DNA of 64,000 bases, from assembly GCF_005938105.1 (NCBI RefSeq), contig NZ_VCPE01000002.1:124001-188000 (forward strand), given 5' to 3'. This DNA is from Brucella haematophila (GTDB taxonomy: Bacteria > Pseudomonadota > Alphaproteobacteria > Rhizobiales > Rhizobiaceae). The notes beneath the pieces were generated by a model that searched no databases, was not told where the DNA came from, and saw only the letters and a list, made by a program, of their open reading frames with translations. The translations under genes were made by a program, and so were the position numbers. This document shows, piece by piece, positions 18,463 through 27,188 of the stretch (positions are counted from its first letter, which is position 1; every line of letters starts with the position of its first letter).

Positions 18463-19503
18463 TTACTGCGCGGCAGGCGCGTAAGAAGCCTGGATCGGCG
18501 CAACACCCGGCAGCGGCGCGGACGAACCGCTTGGCAGGGAAACTGGCTCGATAGAAGCTGCGGCATCGCGTGTCGGGCCATTGCGGAAACCGCCATCCAT
18601 GCCGGTTTCTTCCAGCATGCCCTGACGCTTAGCATCGTAATAATAGCCGCGTGCATAGTAACGCACGGCCTGGCTTTCATTGCCGCCGGCAACCTTATAC
18701 GCACCCGACAGATAGCGAACGGCGTATTTCAGGTTGGTTTCGGCATCAAGCAAGCCCTTCGGCGCGCCCTTATAGCCCATGCCGCGTGCCGTCGGATGGC
18801 TGATCTGCATCAGACCCCAATAGGGTCCATTGCGCGCACCGGGATTGAAGCGGCTTTCGCGATGCACAACCCGGCGCACAAGACGCTCAGGCACATCATA
18901 AGCGACGGAATATTTGGCAATCAGCGCATCGAGATCTTTCGGCGCGTTCTCCGGCGTCTCAAAAGCCATGTTGGCGGCAACCGAAGCAGGCGAAGCGGCA
19001 GCACGTGCGCCGGCATAGGCCATCATCGGCTGCGAAACGCCGCGTTCGCCGGGAATAGGAACAGCGGCAGGCAAAACCGGCTCGGCAGAAGCAACGGCTT
19101 CGGCACCCGCTGCTGGCACGCCGGGAACGGTAGTACCGTCCGTTGTGGTGGCAGCGGCAATAGCGGCAGCGCCGCCTGTTGCAGCCGGACCAGCAGCCAT
19201 GGCCGTTGCAGTCGTGCCGACGGCAGCGCCAGCGGCAGGAGCAGCCGCAGCACCCGGAACCGCAGTTGCGGTTGCGGCGGCAGGCGCACCCGCCACAGCA
19301 ACAGCCTGCGGCGCGGTAGCGTCGATAGTGGCGCCCGCTGCACTCGTTTGGGGTGCGGTATCGGCGGGGGAAATCAGAGCCGTTTTGACCGGCTTGCCAT
19401 CATTGGTGGTATTGCAGGCGCTCAGCGCCACGGCGCAGCCCAAAAGCAGGACACCCTTGCGTGCAAGGGAAGCGGATGCAGAAGAAAAAAGCGCGAAACG
19501 CAT
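18463..19503 (-). CDS. Lipoprotein lytic transglycosylase (SLT domain) with Ala-rich linker
   Basis: 346 residues. The N-terminus is a lipoprotein signal with lipobox LSAC (Cys30). Residues about 50-185 form a very Ala/Pro/Val-rich low-complexity linker. The SLT domain begins near residue 187, with the catalytic Glu216 in HRESRFNPG and the GLMQIS and AVRYLSG motifs. It should cleave peptidoglycan glycan strands from the periplasmic face. The linker probably lets the enzyme reach the wall. Likely co-transcribed with the 62-residue protein gene 14 bases upstream. Confidence 0.92.
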   Translation of the reverse strand: MRFALFSSASASLARKGVLLLGCAVALSACNTTNDGKPVKTALISPADTAPQTSAAGATIDATAPQAVAVAGAPAAATATAVPGAAAAPAAGAAVGTTATAMAAGPAATGGAAAIAAATTTDGTTVPGVPAAGAEAVASAEPVLPAAVPIPGERGVSQPMMAYAGARAAASPASVAANMAFETPENAPKDLDALIAKYSVAYDVPERLVRRVVHRESRFNPGARNGPYWGLMQISHPTARGMGYKGAPKGLLDAETNLKYAVRYLSGAYKVAGGNESQAVRYYARGYYYDAKRQGMLEETGMDGGFRNGPTRDAAASIEPVSLPSGSSAPLPGVAPIQASYAPAAQ

Positions 19504-19517
19504 AGCTGGACCCGTTC

Positions 19518-19706
19518 TCAGGAATCGAAATCTTTTTCGATGCGTTTTTCAAGCTCGACCAGATCGTCAGGCAGCGGCAAACCGTTCGCACGGAGCGCAT
19601 TCAGCTTTTCGCGAACCGTTTCGCGGATTTCATGGGCGTCCTGCGGCTGATTCACCATTTGCTCAAACAGCAGCGCAATTTCCGCCTTGATGTCCTCGAA
19701 TGCCAT
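19518..19706 (-). CDS. Small conserved-looking acidic protein, 62 residues
   Basis: An all-helical 62-residue protein with two likely amphipathic helices (FEDIKAEIALLFEQMV and REKLNALRANGLPL). The ATG at 19706 has GAGGATC upstream. No family recognised and no signal or membrane segment. It precedes the lytic transglycosylase by 14 bases on the same strand, which suggests one transcript. Confidence 0.7.
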   Translation of the reverse strand: MAFEDIKAEIALLFEQMVNQPQDAHEIRETVREKLNALRANGLPLPDDLVELEKRIEKDFDS

Positions 19707-19868
19707 CCAGATCCTCTTGGCTTAACGGCCTCCAGGAAGCCCGTTGCAGTCAATATTCTTTCGGTCGATGACAGTTCTGTACCACGCAAAAGACGAAAAG
19801 CGGAAGCTCTAAACGTCAGCGTCGCGCCAAAATGAATATTTCAAATGGTAACAAAAGGATTAACACGC

Positions 19869-20081
19869 TCAAAGAATGCGTGGCAGCATCGTATCTATGA
19901 CATTGAAATCCAAGGCAAAAATCCCAAGATCGTCGAAGTCCAGCCCACCGTTTGGATCGAAGAGATAAATGCTCATCCAGATAAGCGCGATGACCAGCAA
20001 AATAGCCAGAATCGTGAGAATCAAAAGGCGTTTGCCGAGCGCCGCCTTGCGACCCGCCCCCTGCTTTGAATGCTTTGCCAT
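19869..20081 (-). CDS. Small single-span membrane protein, 70 residues
   Basis: A basic N-terminus (MAKHSKQGAGRKAALGKR) is followed by one strong transmembrane segment (LLILTILAILLVIALIWMSI) and a short acidic tail. ATG at 20081; a GTG at 20087 is an alternative. The topology is probably N-in with a periplasmic tail. No family recognised. Confidence 0.6.
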   Translation of the reverse strand: MAKHSKQGAGRKAALGKRLLILTILAILLVIALIWMSIYLFDPNGGLDFDDLGIFALDFNVIDTMLPRIL

Positions 20082-20129
20082 CGTCACTTGTCGCCCCGGC
20101 TCTGGTGCTTCGGCGTTGTTTCGGACGCG

Positions 20130-20321
20130 CTAATCATCATTGGTCGCATTCAGTTCTTCCGGCGGCGTGCCATGTTCCGGCGCCGTCGGCAGATAGCCTT
20201 CATGAACCAGCCATTTGCGCAAAATCAGCGTTATGGCCTCTGTCAGGTTCAGACCCGGATGCTTCTCAGCGATGACGCGCTCCAAAGCATCATGCACATC
20301 ATCGGGAAGATAGGTGCTCAT
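20130..20321 (-). CDS. Small hypothetical protein, possible RHH-like fold
   Basis: 63 residues behind a very strong ribosome binding site (AGCGGAGGAG). The N-terminal half (STYLPDDVHDALERVIAEKHPGLNLTEAITLILRKWL) reads as a strand followed by two helices, compatible with a ribbon-helix-helix DNA-binding or antitoxin-like module; the tail is acidic. No toxin gene lies beside it, so an antitoxin role is not supported. Assignment of a fold is inference. Confidence 0.65.
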   Translation of the reverse strand: MSTYLPDDVHDALERVIAEKHPGLNLTEAITLILRKWLVHEGYLPTAPEHGTPPEELNATNDD

Positions 20322-20337
20322 TCTGTCTCCTCCGCTT

Positions 20338-20432
20338 AGAGCGCGTTTCGATCTGATTGGATCGGCGCTCTAACTGTTTTATAGAACGCACATCTTATCC
20401 GAAAACCGGTGCCCACTTTTCGGGATGCGCTT
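20338..20432. repeat. Two-hairpin intergenic element (RIME-like)
   Basis: Starts GAGCGCGTTTCGATCTGATT and ends in the CGAAAACCGG...TTTTCGGGATGCGCTT hairpin. It is homologous to the copies at 51825 and 53654, with a decayed first hairpin. It separates two leftward genes. Confidence 0.85.
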
Positions 20433-20439
20433 AATAATC

Positions 20440-21129
20440 TCAGACAACCGTTACGGACACGCTGCCGACACCATCCACCTTGCCCACGAGACGGTCGCCG
20501 CGCTGCACGGGGCCGACGCCTGCGGGCGTGCCTGTGAATATAAGATCGCCCGGTTGCAGCTCAAAGAGCGACGAGAGATAGGAAATCGTTTCGGCCACTT
20601 TCCAGATCATCTGGTTGAGATCACCGGACTGGCGCGTCTCACCATTGATGGAAAGCGAAATCGAGGCCGACTGCGGGTGGCCCACATCGGATACAGGCGC
20701 AATGGCCGAGCACGGTGCGGAATGTTCAAAAGCCTTGGCGACTTCCCACGGACGACCGGCCTTTTTAGCGACCGCTTGCAGGTCGCGCCGCGTCATGTCG
20801 ATGCCGACCGCATAGCCGAAAACGTGATCCAGCGCCTGTTCGACCGGAATGTCGATGCCGCCGGTCTTCAATGCAATCACCAGCTCGATCTCGTGATGCA
20901 CATCCTCTGTCTTGGGCGGATAGGGAAAATCACCGCCATTGATGACCAGGCTGTCCGGATTTTTCTGGAAGAAGAACGGAGGGTTGCGGGTCGGATCACC
21001 GCCCATTTCGATGGCGTGATCGGCATAATTCTGACCGACGCAATAGATGCGGTGCACGGGGAAAAGCGCATCTGTTCCCTTCACGGGCAGAAACGGCTGC
21101 GGGCGCGGCGCGAAGACATAATCGGTCAT
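20440..21129 (-). CDS. Fumarylacetoacetate hydrolase (FAH) family protein
   Basis: 229 residues, the size of short FAH-fold hydrolases, isomerases and decarboxylases. The metal-binding pattern is present: HHEIELVIA gives the two Glu ligands and [12 protein letters not shown] the Asp region, with the [14 protein letters not shown] block near the end. Substrates in this family vary (acylpyruvates, oxaloacetate, homoprotocatechuate intermediates); none can be assigned here. The gene ends eight bases from a repeat element and seems to be a single unit. Confidence 0.88.
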   Translation of the reverse strand: MTDYVFAPRPQPFLPVKGTDALFPVHRIYCVGQNYADHAIEMGGDPTRNPPFFFQKNPDSLVINGGDFPYPPKTEDVHHEIELVIALKTGGIDIPVEQALDHVFGYAVGIDMTRRDLQAVAKKAGRPWEVAKAFEHSAPCSAIAPVSDVGHPQSASISLSINGETRQSGDLNQMIWKVAETISYLSSLFELQPGDLIFTGTPAGVGPVQRGDRLVGKVDGVGSVSVTVV

Positions 21130-21228
21130 TGGGGATTATTCCGATCGGAAATTGCAGAATACGACGAGTTTTGCCCATCATGCAGACGCAAGCGCGTCCT
21201 CGCAAGCCTTGAAAGCAGCAATTCCCCG

Positions 21229-21870
21229 TTATCGCCCGTCCGAGACCACGACAAAATCCGCCTGGCGCGATTGTCCCACAACGAGTTGCGCATTGGGAAT
21301 GTCGTTGGAAAGTGCGCGGTTGCGCGCCGTCTCCTCGTCGAAACCGAAAGAGAGCCAGCGGTCGATCAATCGCCGTTCCAGTACCGGAAAAGGCACATCG
21401 AGGCGGATCGTCATGTCGAAAAATGGCGCCAGTCTTGACCATGGTTGCTGGTCAAGCAGCAGATAATTGCCTTCGACCAGAAGCACCCGATGCTCGGGGC
21501 CGACCACCGAGGCCGCCGCACGGGAAAGCTCCAGCGAACGGTCGAACACCGGAATGAACACTTCCTCCCGCACTTGTTTCAGCCGTTCGAGCAACGCTGC
21601 AAACCCGGCGCAATCGAAAGTCGGCGGCGATCCTTTGCGACTGCGCAGACCACGCTGATCGAGAATCACATCGTCGAGGTGAAACCCGTCCATCGGCACG
21701 ACGATGGACGGTGCGTCATCGCCGTTGTTAAGGGCAGCGCGCAGCTCTTCAGAGATCGTAGACTTGCCTGCGCCCGGAGGGCCGGCAATCGCGACGATCA
21801 ACCGGCCATCATCCTTGGCAAGCCGCGCAAGAATTTCTGAAGGCAGGGCTTCGCGGTCGATAGGCGTCAT
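21229..21870 (-). CDS. frcK: FrcK-like P-loop kinase of the fructose transport cassette
   Basis: 213 residues of the uridine kinase / phosphoribulokinase class. Walker A is GPPGAGKST, and DGFHLDD and LLVEGNYLL are the typical downstream blocks. In Sinorhizobium meliloti the last gene of the frcBCAK fructose operon encodes a protein of this class, and the same gene order is seen here. The exact substrate is not established. It is the last gene of the leftward cassette, 76 bases after frcA. Confidence 0.88.
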   Translation of the reverse strand: MTPIDREALPSEILARLAKDDGRLIVAIAGPPGAGKSTISEELRAALNNGDDAPSIVVPMDGFHLDDVILDQRGLRSRKGSPPTFDCAGFAALLERLKQVREEVFIPVFDRSLELSRAAASVVGPEHRVLLVEGNYLLLDQQPWSRLAPFFDMTIRLDVPFPVLERRLIDRWLSFGFDEETARNRALSNDIPNAQLVVGQSRQADFVVVSDGR

Positions 21871-21946
21871 GTCCGGTTTCCGTATTCTGTCCTTGCCGAT
21901 GGGTGGGCTGACAGATGCAGCGATTCGAGGGGCCCGCTCAAGAAAA

Positions 21947-22729
21947 CTATGCAGCCTCGGCCTTCGGTCGCATTGCGCCCGTCATCAGAGCCACGGCGTC
22001 AGACATCGAATATTCCTTCGGGTCGATCACCGTCAGCCGACGTCCGAGCCGGTGAATATGGATGCGGTCGGCCACTTCGAACACATGCGGCATGTTATGC
22101 GAGATGAGCACTATCGGCATGCCCCGCGCCTTGACGTCCTGAATCAGTTCCAGCACACGGCGCGATTCCTTGACGCCGAGCGCTGCCGTTGGCTCATCCA
22201 TGATCACGACCTTGGACCCGAAAGCGGCTGCGCGCGCCACCGCAACGCCCTGACGCTGCCCGCCGGACAGCGTCTCCACCGCCTGACCGATATTCTGGAT
22301 GGTCATCAGACCCAGCTCCGTCAGCTTATCGCGGGCGATCTTCTCCATCGCGCCTCGGTCGAGCATACGGAATACCGAACCGAGCGGTCCCTTGCGGCGG
22401 ATTTCCCGCCCGAGAAACAGATTGTCAGCGATGGAAAGCGCGGGCGAAAGAGCGAGGTTCTGGTAAACTGTCTCGATACCCGCATGCCGGGCTTCCATCG
22501 GCGAATGGAAGCTGACCGGCTTGCCATCGAGCTGGATTTCACCTTCGTCGGGCTTGATCGCGCCGGACAGCGCCTTGATGAGCGATGATTTACCCGCGCC
22601 ATTATCGCCGATAACGGCGAGGATTTCGCCCGGATAGAGATCGAAATCGGCATGGTCGAGCGCGGTAACGCGGCCATAACGCTTGACCAGACCTTTTGCC
22701 GAGAGAACAGGTGTAGCCGAGTTTGTCAT
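21947..22729 (-). CDS. frcA: Fructose ABC transporter ATP-binding protein
   Basis: 260 residues from the ATG at 22729, which overlaps the frcC stop (ATGA). It is a single ABC domain, unlike the tandem RbsA type. Walker A GDNGAGKSS, signature LSGGQRQG and Walker B VVIMDEPTA are present. It would energise fructose (possibly ribose and mannose) uptake with FrcC and FrcB. The specific sugar is inferred from synteny with S. meliloti frcBCAK. Confidence 0.92.
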   Translation of the reverse strand: MTNSATPVLSAKGLVKRYGRVTALDHADFDLYPGEILAVIGDNGAGKSSLIKALSGAIKPDEGEIQLDGKPVSFHSPMEARHAGIETVYQNLALSPALSIADNLFLGREIRRKGPLGSVFRMLDRGAMEKIARDKLTELGLMTIQNIGQAVETLSGGQRQGVAVARAAAFGSKVVIMDEPTAALGVKESRRVLELIQDVKARGMPIVLISHNMPHVFEVADRIHIHRLGRRLTVIDPKEYSMSDAVALMTGAMRPKAEAA

Positions 22730-23820
22730 GCGGCAGCCTTTCTGATCCATTGGTCGATGGCAACAGCGGCGATGATGAGAACGCCGATCAGGAGATAGGT
22801 CCATTGCGGATCGGTGCCCCAAAGGCGCAGGCCGAGCGAGAACACGCCGACAATCAGCGCACCGAACATGGTGCCGAGGATGGAGCCGCGCCCGCCGAAG
22901 AGCGAGATGCCGCCGATCACCACAGCCGTGATGGACTCGATATTGGCGAACTGGCCTGCAGTCGGCGACACGGAACCAAGGCGACCAATCATTGCCCAGC
23001 CAGCCAGAGCGCAGATGATACCGGCCAGAACATAGACCGACATCAGGATCGGCTTGACCGAAACGCCGGACAGCTTTGCGGCCTCCGGATCATCGCCGAT
23101 GGCGTAGACATGGCGGCCCCAGGCGGTGTGGTTCAGCACATACCAGAGCAACAGCACCAAAAGCACCATGGCGATCACGCCATAAGTAAACACAGCACCG
23201 CCGACGCGAATGCTCTCGCCGAAAAATTGCAGGATCGGCGCTTGCGCGGTGATCTCCTGCGCCCGGATGGTTTCATTGGCCGAATAGAGGAAATTTGTCG
23301 CCAGAATCACCTGCCACATGCCGAGCGTGACGATGAAGGGCGGCAGGCGAACATAAGCGACAAGAAAGCCGTTGATGAAGCCGCAAAGCGCGCCGGTTGC
23401 AAAGCCAAGCACGATGGAAAGCTCGGCTGGCAGACCATAGCGGAAAGTGAACTGGCCCATCACCACCGATGACAGCACCATGATCGCGCCGACCGAAAGA
23501 TCGATACCGGCAGTGAGAATGACCAGCGTTTGCGCTGCGGCCACGATGCCTGTGATAGCGACCTGCTGGAGAATGAGCGTGAGCGCAAAGGCGGAGAAGA
23601 ACTTGCCGCCCAATGTGACGCCGAACACCACCAACGACAGAACCAACACGATCAGCGGCACGGCTGCCGGATTGTGATGCAGAAACTGGCGGACGCGGTA
23701 AACGGTCGAACGATCGCCCGCATCGAAGGAGGCGACGTCGGTTGCGCTTTGCGACAGGGTTGTTTCAAACGCCTGCATCGACGGTTTTTTTGCAGCGGAA
23801 GCCGCCTGTGGCTCACTCAT
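22726..23820 (-). CDS. frcC: Fructose ABC transporter permease
   Basis: 364 residues from the ATG at 23820 with GGAGAC upstream. A roughly 70-residue cytoplasmic N-terminus precedes eight or more hydrophobic segments. The GLTATSP-like RbsC block appears as GGISLFGGRGS and ILTAGIDLSVGAIMVLSS. It belongs to the RbsC/XylH permease family. It is separated from frcB by 198 bases containing a palindromic element, while it is tightly coupled to frcA. Confidence 0.93.
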   Translation of the reverse strand: MSEPQAASAAKKPSMQAFETTLSQSATDVASFDAGDRSTVYRVRQFLHHNPAAVPLIVLVLSLVVFGVTLGGKFFSAFALTLILQQVAITGIVAAAQTLVILTAGIDLSVGAIMVLSSVVMGQFTFRYGLPAELSIVLGFATGALCGFINGFLVAYVRLPPFIVTLGMWQVILATNFLYSANETIRAQEITAQAPILQFFGESIRVGGAVFTYGVIAMVLLVLLLWYVLNHTAWGRHVYAIGDDPEAAKLSGVSVKPILMSVYVLAGIICALAGWAMIGRLGSVSPTAGQFANIESITAVVIGGISLFGGRGSILGTMFGALIVGVFSLGLRLWGTDPQWTYLLIGVLIIAAVAIDQWIRKAAA

Positions 23821-23864
23821 GATTGTCTCCTGCTTTCGCCCGCAGAACGGTCCGGCAAATCTGA

Positions 23865-23974
23865 CACTACAGTTGCATTCTTCGTGATGCCGGTCTGCAA
23901 CGAGCAATTTCCTGTGCTCCGGTGCTCGAAAATCACTCGTTTCGCCACGGCCTGACGAATTTGCAACTGTAGTG
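23865..23974. repeat. Palindromic element copy 3, short form, inside the frc operon
   Basis: 110 bp with perfect 13-base terminal arms (CACTACAGTTGCA/TGCAACTGTAGTG). It is the reverse complement of the 143-bp copy at 25307, except that 33 bp between two GAGCACCGGAGC repeats are missing, and one terminal base pair is T-A instead of G-C. It lies between frcB and frcC, so it is transcribed in the operon mRNA. Confidence 0.93.
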
Positions 23975-24018
23975 CAAAGACCCGCCAGGCCGGCATTTCC
24001 CGACGTTTCAACGACGGA

Positions 24019-25041
24019 TCAACCCCAGCACTTGCCCAGCGCCGTCTTGGTGTCGATCGACGGAACGCCATCGACAGGCTTGTCGGTGACGAGCGTCACG
24101 CCCGTATCGACGAAAGTTTTGCCTTCGGTCGGCTTTGGCTTTTCGCCGGTATCGGCAAACTTCTTGATCGCCTCGATGCCAAGCGACGCCATCTGCAACG
24201 GATATTGCTGCGAGGTTGCACCAATCACGCCAGCTGCAACATTCTTCACGCCGGGGCAGCCGCCATCGATGGAAACAATCAGCACGTCCTTTTCACGACC
24301 CACTGCCTTCAGCGCTTCATAAGCGCCAGCAGCGGCAGGTTCGTTGATCGTGTGCACGACATTGATGGTCGGATCTTTCTGGAGAAGGTTTTCCATGGCG
24401 CGACGGCCGCCTTCTTCATTGCCATCGGTCAGATCGCGACCAGCGATGCGCGGATCGTCTTCATCGCCAAGCTTGCTCTTGTCCTTCGGGTCAATACCGA
24501 AACCGACATCGAAGCCCTGATCGCGCAGAACGTCGACGCTGGGCTGTGAGGCTGTCAGGTTGAGGAAGGCAACGCGCGCATCCTTGGCCTTGTCGCCAAG
24601 CGTTGATGCAGCCCATTTGCCGACCAGTTCACCGGCCATGAAATTGTCGGTCGCAAAAGTCGCGTCTGCCGCATCGGCCGGTTCCAGCGGCGTGTCGAGC
24701 GCGATGATCAGAAGACCAGCATCACGCGCCTTTTGCAGCGTCGGCACGATGCCCTTGGTGTCGGAAGCCGTGATGAGAATGCCCTTGGCGCCATCGGCGA
24801 TGCAGGTTTCAACGGCTGCAACCTGACTTTCTGAATCGCCGTCAATCTTGCCCGCATAGGTCTTGAGGTTGACGCCCAGCTCCTTGGCCTTGGCGACAGC
24901 GCCTTCTTTCATCTTGACGAAAAAGGGATTGGTGTCGGTCTTGGTAATGAGGCATGCGCCAACATCGGCAGCCTGCGCAGGCAGTGCTGCAACACCAAGC
25001 GTGAAGGCAGCAAAGGCCGCCGACAGAACTGTCTTCTTCAT
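24019..25041 (-). CDS. frcB: Fructose-binding periplasmic protein
   Basis: 340 residues from the ATG at 25041, preceded by GGGAGGAG. A signal peptide ends at AQAADV. The mature protein is a type I periplasmic binding protein of the RbsB/FrcB class ([50 protein letters not shown]). It captures sugar for FrcC/FrcA. It is the first gene of the leftward cassette, with the regulator frcR divergent. Inverted copies of a palindromic element lie on both sides. Confidence 0.93.
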   Translation of the reverse strand: MKKTVLSAAFAAFTLGVAALPAQAADVGACLITKTDTNPFFVKMKEGAVAKAKELGVNLKTYAGKIDGDSESQVAAVETCIADGAKGILITASDTKGIVPTLQKARDAGLLIIALDTPLEPADAADATFATDNFMAGELVGKWAASTLGDKAKDARVAFLNLTASQPSVDVLRDQGFDVGFGIDPKDKSKLGDEDDPRIAGRDLTDGNEEGGRRAMENLLQKDPTINVVHTINEPAAAGAYEALKAVGREKDVLIVSIDGGCPGVKNVAAGVIGATSQQYPLQMASLGIEAIKKFADTGEKPKPTEGKTFVDTGVTLVTDKPVDGVPSIDTKTALGKCWG

Positions 25042-25306
25042 GAACTCCTCCCAGAGTGATACCGGTCCTTTTCCCCCGGCATGCCATGAGGAAAACACGG
25101 CTTTGAAACAGAGTCAATTAATAAATCCACTTGATTTATTAATGTGCTGTGTCACTCTCACCATCGGAGGAGAAAGCCGAGGGAAGCAGGAGACCGCGCT
25201 GCAAAAGCAGGTAACTTGCCGCGTAAGCTTTTGTTTTTATTTCATATCCCAAAGAAGAGGGCTTTTTCTCCTGCGATGAATGGGTTAGGACCTCGCCGTG
25301 CCCGAA

Positions 25307-25449
25307 CACGACAGTTGCAAATTCGTCAGGCCGTGGCGAAACGAGTGATTTTCGAGCACCGGAGCGGAGCGTACTTCAACGTACGTGAGCACCGGAGCAC
25401 AGGAAATTGCTCGTTGCAGACCGGCATCACGAAGAATGCAACTGTCGTG
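25307..25449. repeat. Palindromic element copy 4, full form, between frcB and frcR
   Basis: 143 bp with terminal arms CACGACAGTTGC/GCAACTGTCGTG. It contains an inner core with two GAGCACCGGAGC-type repeats around GGAGCGTACTTCAACGTACGT. It ends 26 bases before the frcR start, so it lies in the frcR leader or promoter. It is inverted relative to the copy at 23865. Confidence 0.93.
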
Positions 25450-25474
25450 TCAAGCGTGGGATTTGGGAGAGAAA

Positions 25475-26767
25475 ATGGTCAGGCATCATCCGGAACAGGA
25501 CGTTTCCGAGCCGAGGGACGGACCGGCAGGTTCGCCCGGCCCTGCCATGCAGAAATTTGCCGAACCGGGCGCGAATATCAATCGCGGTTCCAACCAGATC
25601 GGTGTGCGCGCCTATAATGAGCGGTTGGTTCTGGCGCTCGTCCGCAGGCATGGCGCTCTGGCCCGGGCCGATATTGCGCGCCTGACCGGCCTTTCGGCGC
25701 AGACCGTTTCCGTCATCATTCGCGCTCTGGAAAAAGACGGGCTGATCACGCAAGGCGAGCGCGTGCGTGGGCGGGTCGGCCAGCCTTCCATGCCGATGCG
25801 GCTTGCAGCCGACGGTGTTTTCTCCTTCGGCCTCAAGATCGGGCGACGCAGCGCGGAAATCATATTGATGGATTTTCTGGGCGCGATCCGCGAACGCAGG
25901 CACATCACCTATCGCTGGCCAGTACCCGACGAAATCCGCCATTTCGCCTTTGACAGTATTGCCGCTTTCACCGCCGCACTTGATCCGGACAAGCGCGATC
26001 GCATTGCAGGCCTCGGCATCGCGCTGCCTTTTGAACTGTGGAACTGGGTTGAGGAAGTGGGCGCGCCCGCCGCCGACATGAATGCGTGGCTCGATGCCGA
26101 TCTCGTCAACGATTTCGGCGCGGTCTTTCCGTTTCCAGTGTTTCTCCAGAATGACGGCACGGCAGCCTGTGGCGCGGAACTGACCTTCGGGCGCGGGCCG
26201 GAATTCACCGATTTCGTCTATTTCTTCATCGGCTCGTTCATTGGCGGCGGCGTGGTGCTGAACAACACGCTCTATCCGGGCCGCACCGGCAATGCCGGTG
26301 CACTCGGTTCCATGCCGATGCGCATGCGCAGCGCCGAAGACGGGCGCGCGACATTGCAGCTCATCGATACAGCCTCGCTTTTCGTGCTGGAGCGGCTGTT
26401 GCAGGAGCGGAACATCTCGTCCGACGATCTCTGGCTGTCGCCCGAAAGCTGGCACAATTTCGGCGAGCCGCTGGATGCCTGGATTGCACTCGCCGCGCGC
26501 GGGCTTGCCCATGCAGCGGTGGCCGCAGCGTCGATCATCGATTTTCCAGCGGCCATCATTGATGGATGGCTGCCGGAAAGTGTTCGCCATCGCATTGTCG
26601 AAGCAACGCGGGCCGAACTTTCCCGCCTTGATCTTCAGGGTCTCAGTGCGCCGGAGATCATAGAGGGCAAGGTCGGCGTCCACGCCAAGGCAATGGGTGC
26701 TGCAAGCCTGCCGCTCTCCAACCGCTATCTGTTCGACCAGAGCGTATTGTTCAAGGATGCAGGCTAG
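25475..26767 (+). CDS. frcR: ROK-family transcriptional regulator of the fructose cassette
   Basis: 430 residues from the ATG at 25475 behind GGGAGAGAAA; an earlier start at 25385 would read through the palindromic element. A winged HTH is at about residues 48-95 (RADIARLTGLSAQTVSVIIRALE), followed by an ROK sugar-sensing domain (QNDGTAACGAEL, GGGVVLNNTLYPG, NAGALGSMPM). FrcR is the name used for the divergent regulator of frcBCAK in S. meliloti. It probably binds in the frcB-frcR gap and responds to the imported sugar. Confidence 0.88.
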   Translation: MVRHHPEQDVSEPRDGPAGSPGPAMQKFAEPGANINRGSNQIGVRAYNERLVLALVRRHGALARADIARLTGLSAQTVSVIIRALEKDGLITQGERVRGRVGQPSMPMRLAADGVFSFGLKIGRRSAEIILMDFLGAIRERRHITYRWPVPDEIRHFAFDSIAAFTAALDPDKRDRIAGLGIALPFELWNWVEEVGAPAADMNAWLDADLVNDFGAVFPFPVFLQNDGTAACGAELTFGRGPEFTDFVYFFIGSFIGGGVVLNNTLYPGRTGNAGALGSMPMRMRSAEDGRATLQLIDTASLFVLERLLQERNISSDDLWLSPESWHNFGEPLDAWIALAARGLAHAAVAAASIIDFPAAIIDGWLPESVRHRIVEATRAELSRLDLQGLSAPEIIEGKVGVHAKAMGAASLPLSNRYLFDQSVLFKDAG

Positions 26768-27161
26768 CGCCCTTGATGGCCTTGTCGATATCCTTCTTCG
26801 GACCATAAAGCGCCAGCCCGACCAGATCGGGCGCATCTGCCGGCTCTGTCTTGAACACAGCGCGATTGGCTTCGTCATGGCCGGTCTCGAACATGGCTTG
26901 CACATAAGGCGCGCGCACCAGATCGCGCTGGATCGATTGCTGCCATGCCCGTTGCAGGATTTCCGGCGTCGCGGCGAAAATCAGCATCGGCTGCCCCAGA
27001 AGTGGCGCGTGGCGGCGGCCTGACGCATCTTCGTAAGGCGTGCCCATGGCATCAGGCACGGCACCGGATATGCCGGTTGCGATGAAGGCAGTCACGTTCA
27101 GTTTTTGCCAGACGGGCAAATCGTTCAGGACAAGAATGGCTACTTTGGTATCGAAAATCAT
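26751..27161 (-). CDS. DUF2000 family protein
   Basis: 136 residues. The pattern KVAILVLNDLPVWQKLNVTAF at the N-terminus and the C-terminal DLVGLALYGPKKDIDKAIKG match DUF2000, a small peptidyl-tRNA-hydrolase-like fold of unknown function. A good ribosome binding site (AGAGGAAG) is present. It overlaps the end of frcR by 17 bases, tail to tail, and lies 27 bases downstream of the AraC-type regulator on the same strand, so the two may be co-transcribed. Confidence 0.85.
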   Translation of the reverse strand: MIFDTKVAILVLNDLPVWQKLNVTAFIATGISGAVPDAMGTPYEDASGRRHAPLLGQPMLIFAATPEILQRAWQQSIQRDLVRAPYVQAMFETGHDEANRAVFKTEPADAPDLVGLALYGPKKDIDKAIKGASLHP

Positions 27162-27188
27162 CGGTTCTTCCTCTGTTCGAGAGAAGAC

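Noticed and set aside
17638-19650. 670-codon open frame opposite the HlyIII-like gene and the lytic transglycosylase
   Set aside because: Low-complexity mirror of the Ala-rich linker and membrane helices; spans two genes and their intergenic gap.
20130-20321. Antitoxin of a toxin-antitoxin pair
   Set aside because: The fold could fit, but no adjacent small toxin gene is present on either strand; only a repeat and an FAH gene follow.
25385-25474. Upstream extension of frcR through the palindromic element
   Set aside because: The added residues come from the repeat, while the ATG at 25475 has a good ribosome binding site.
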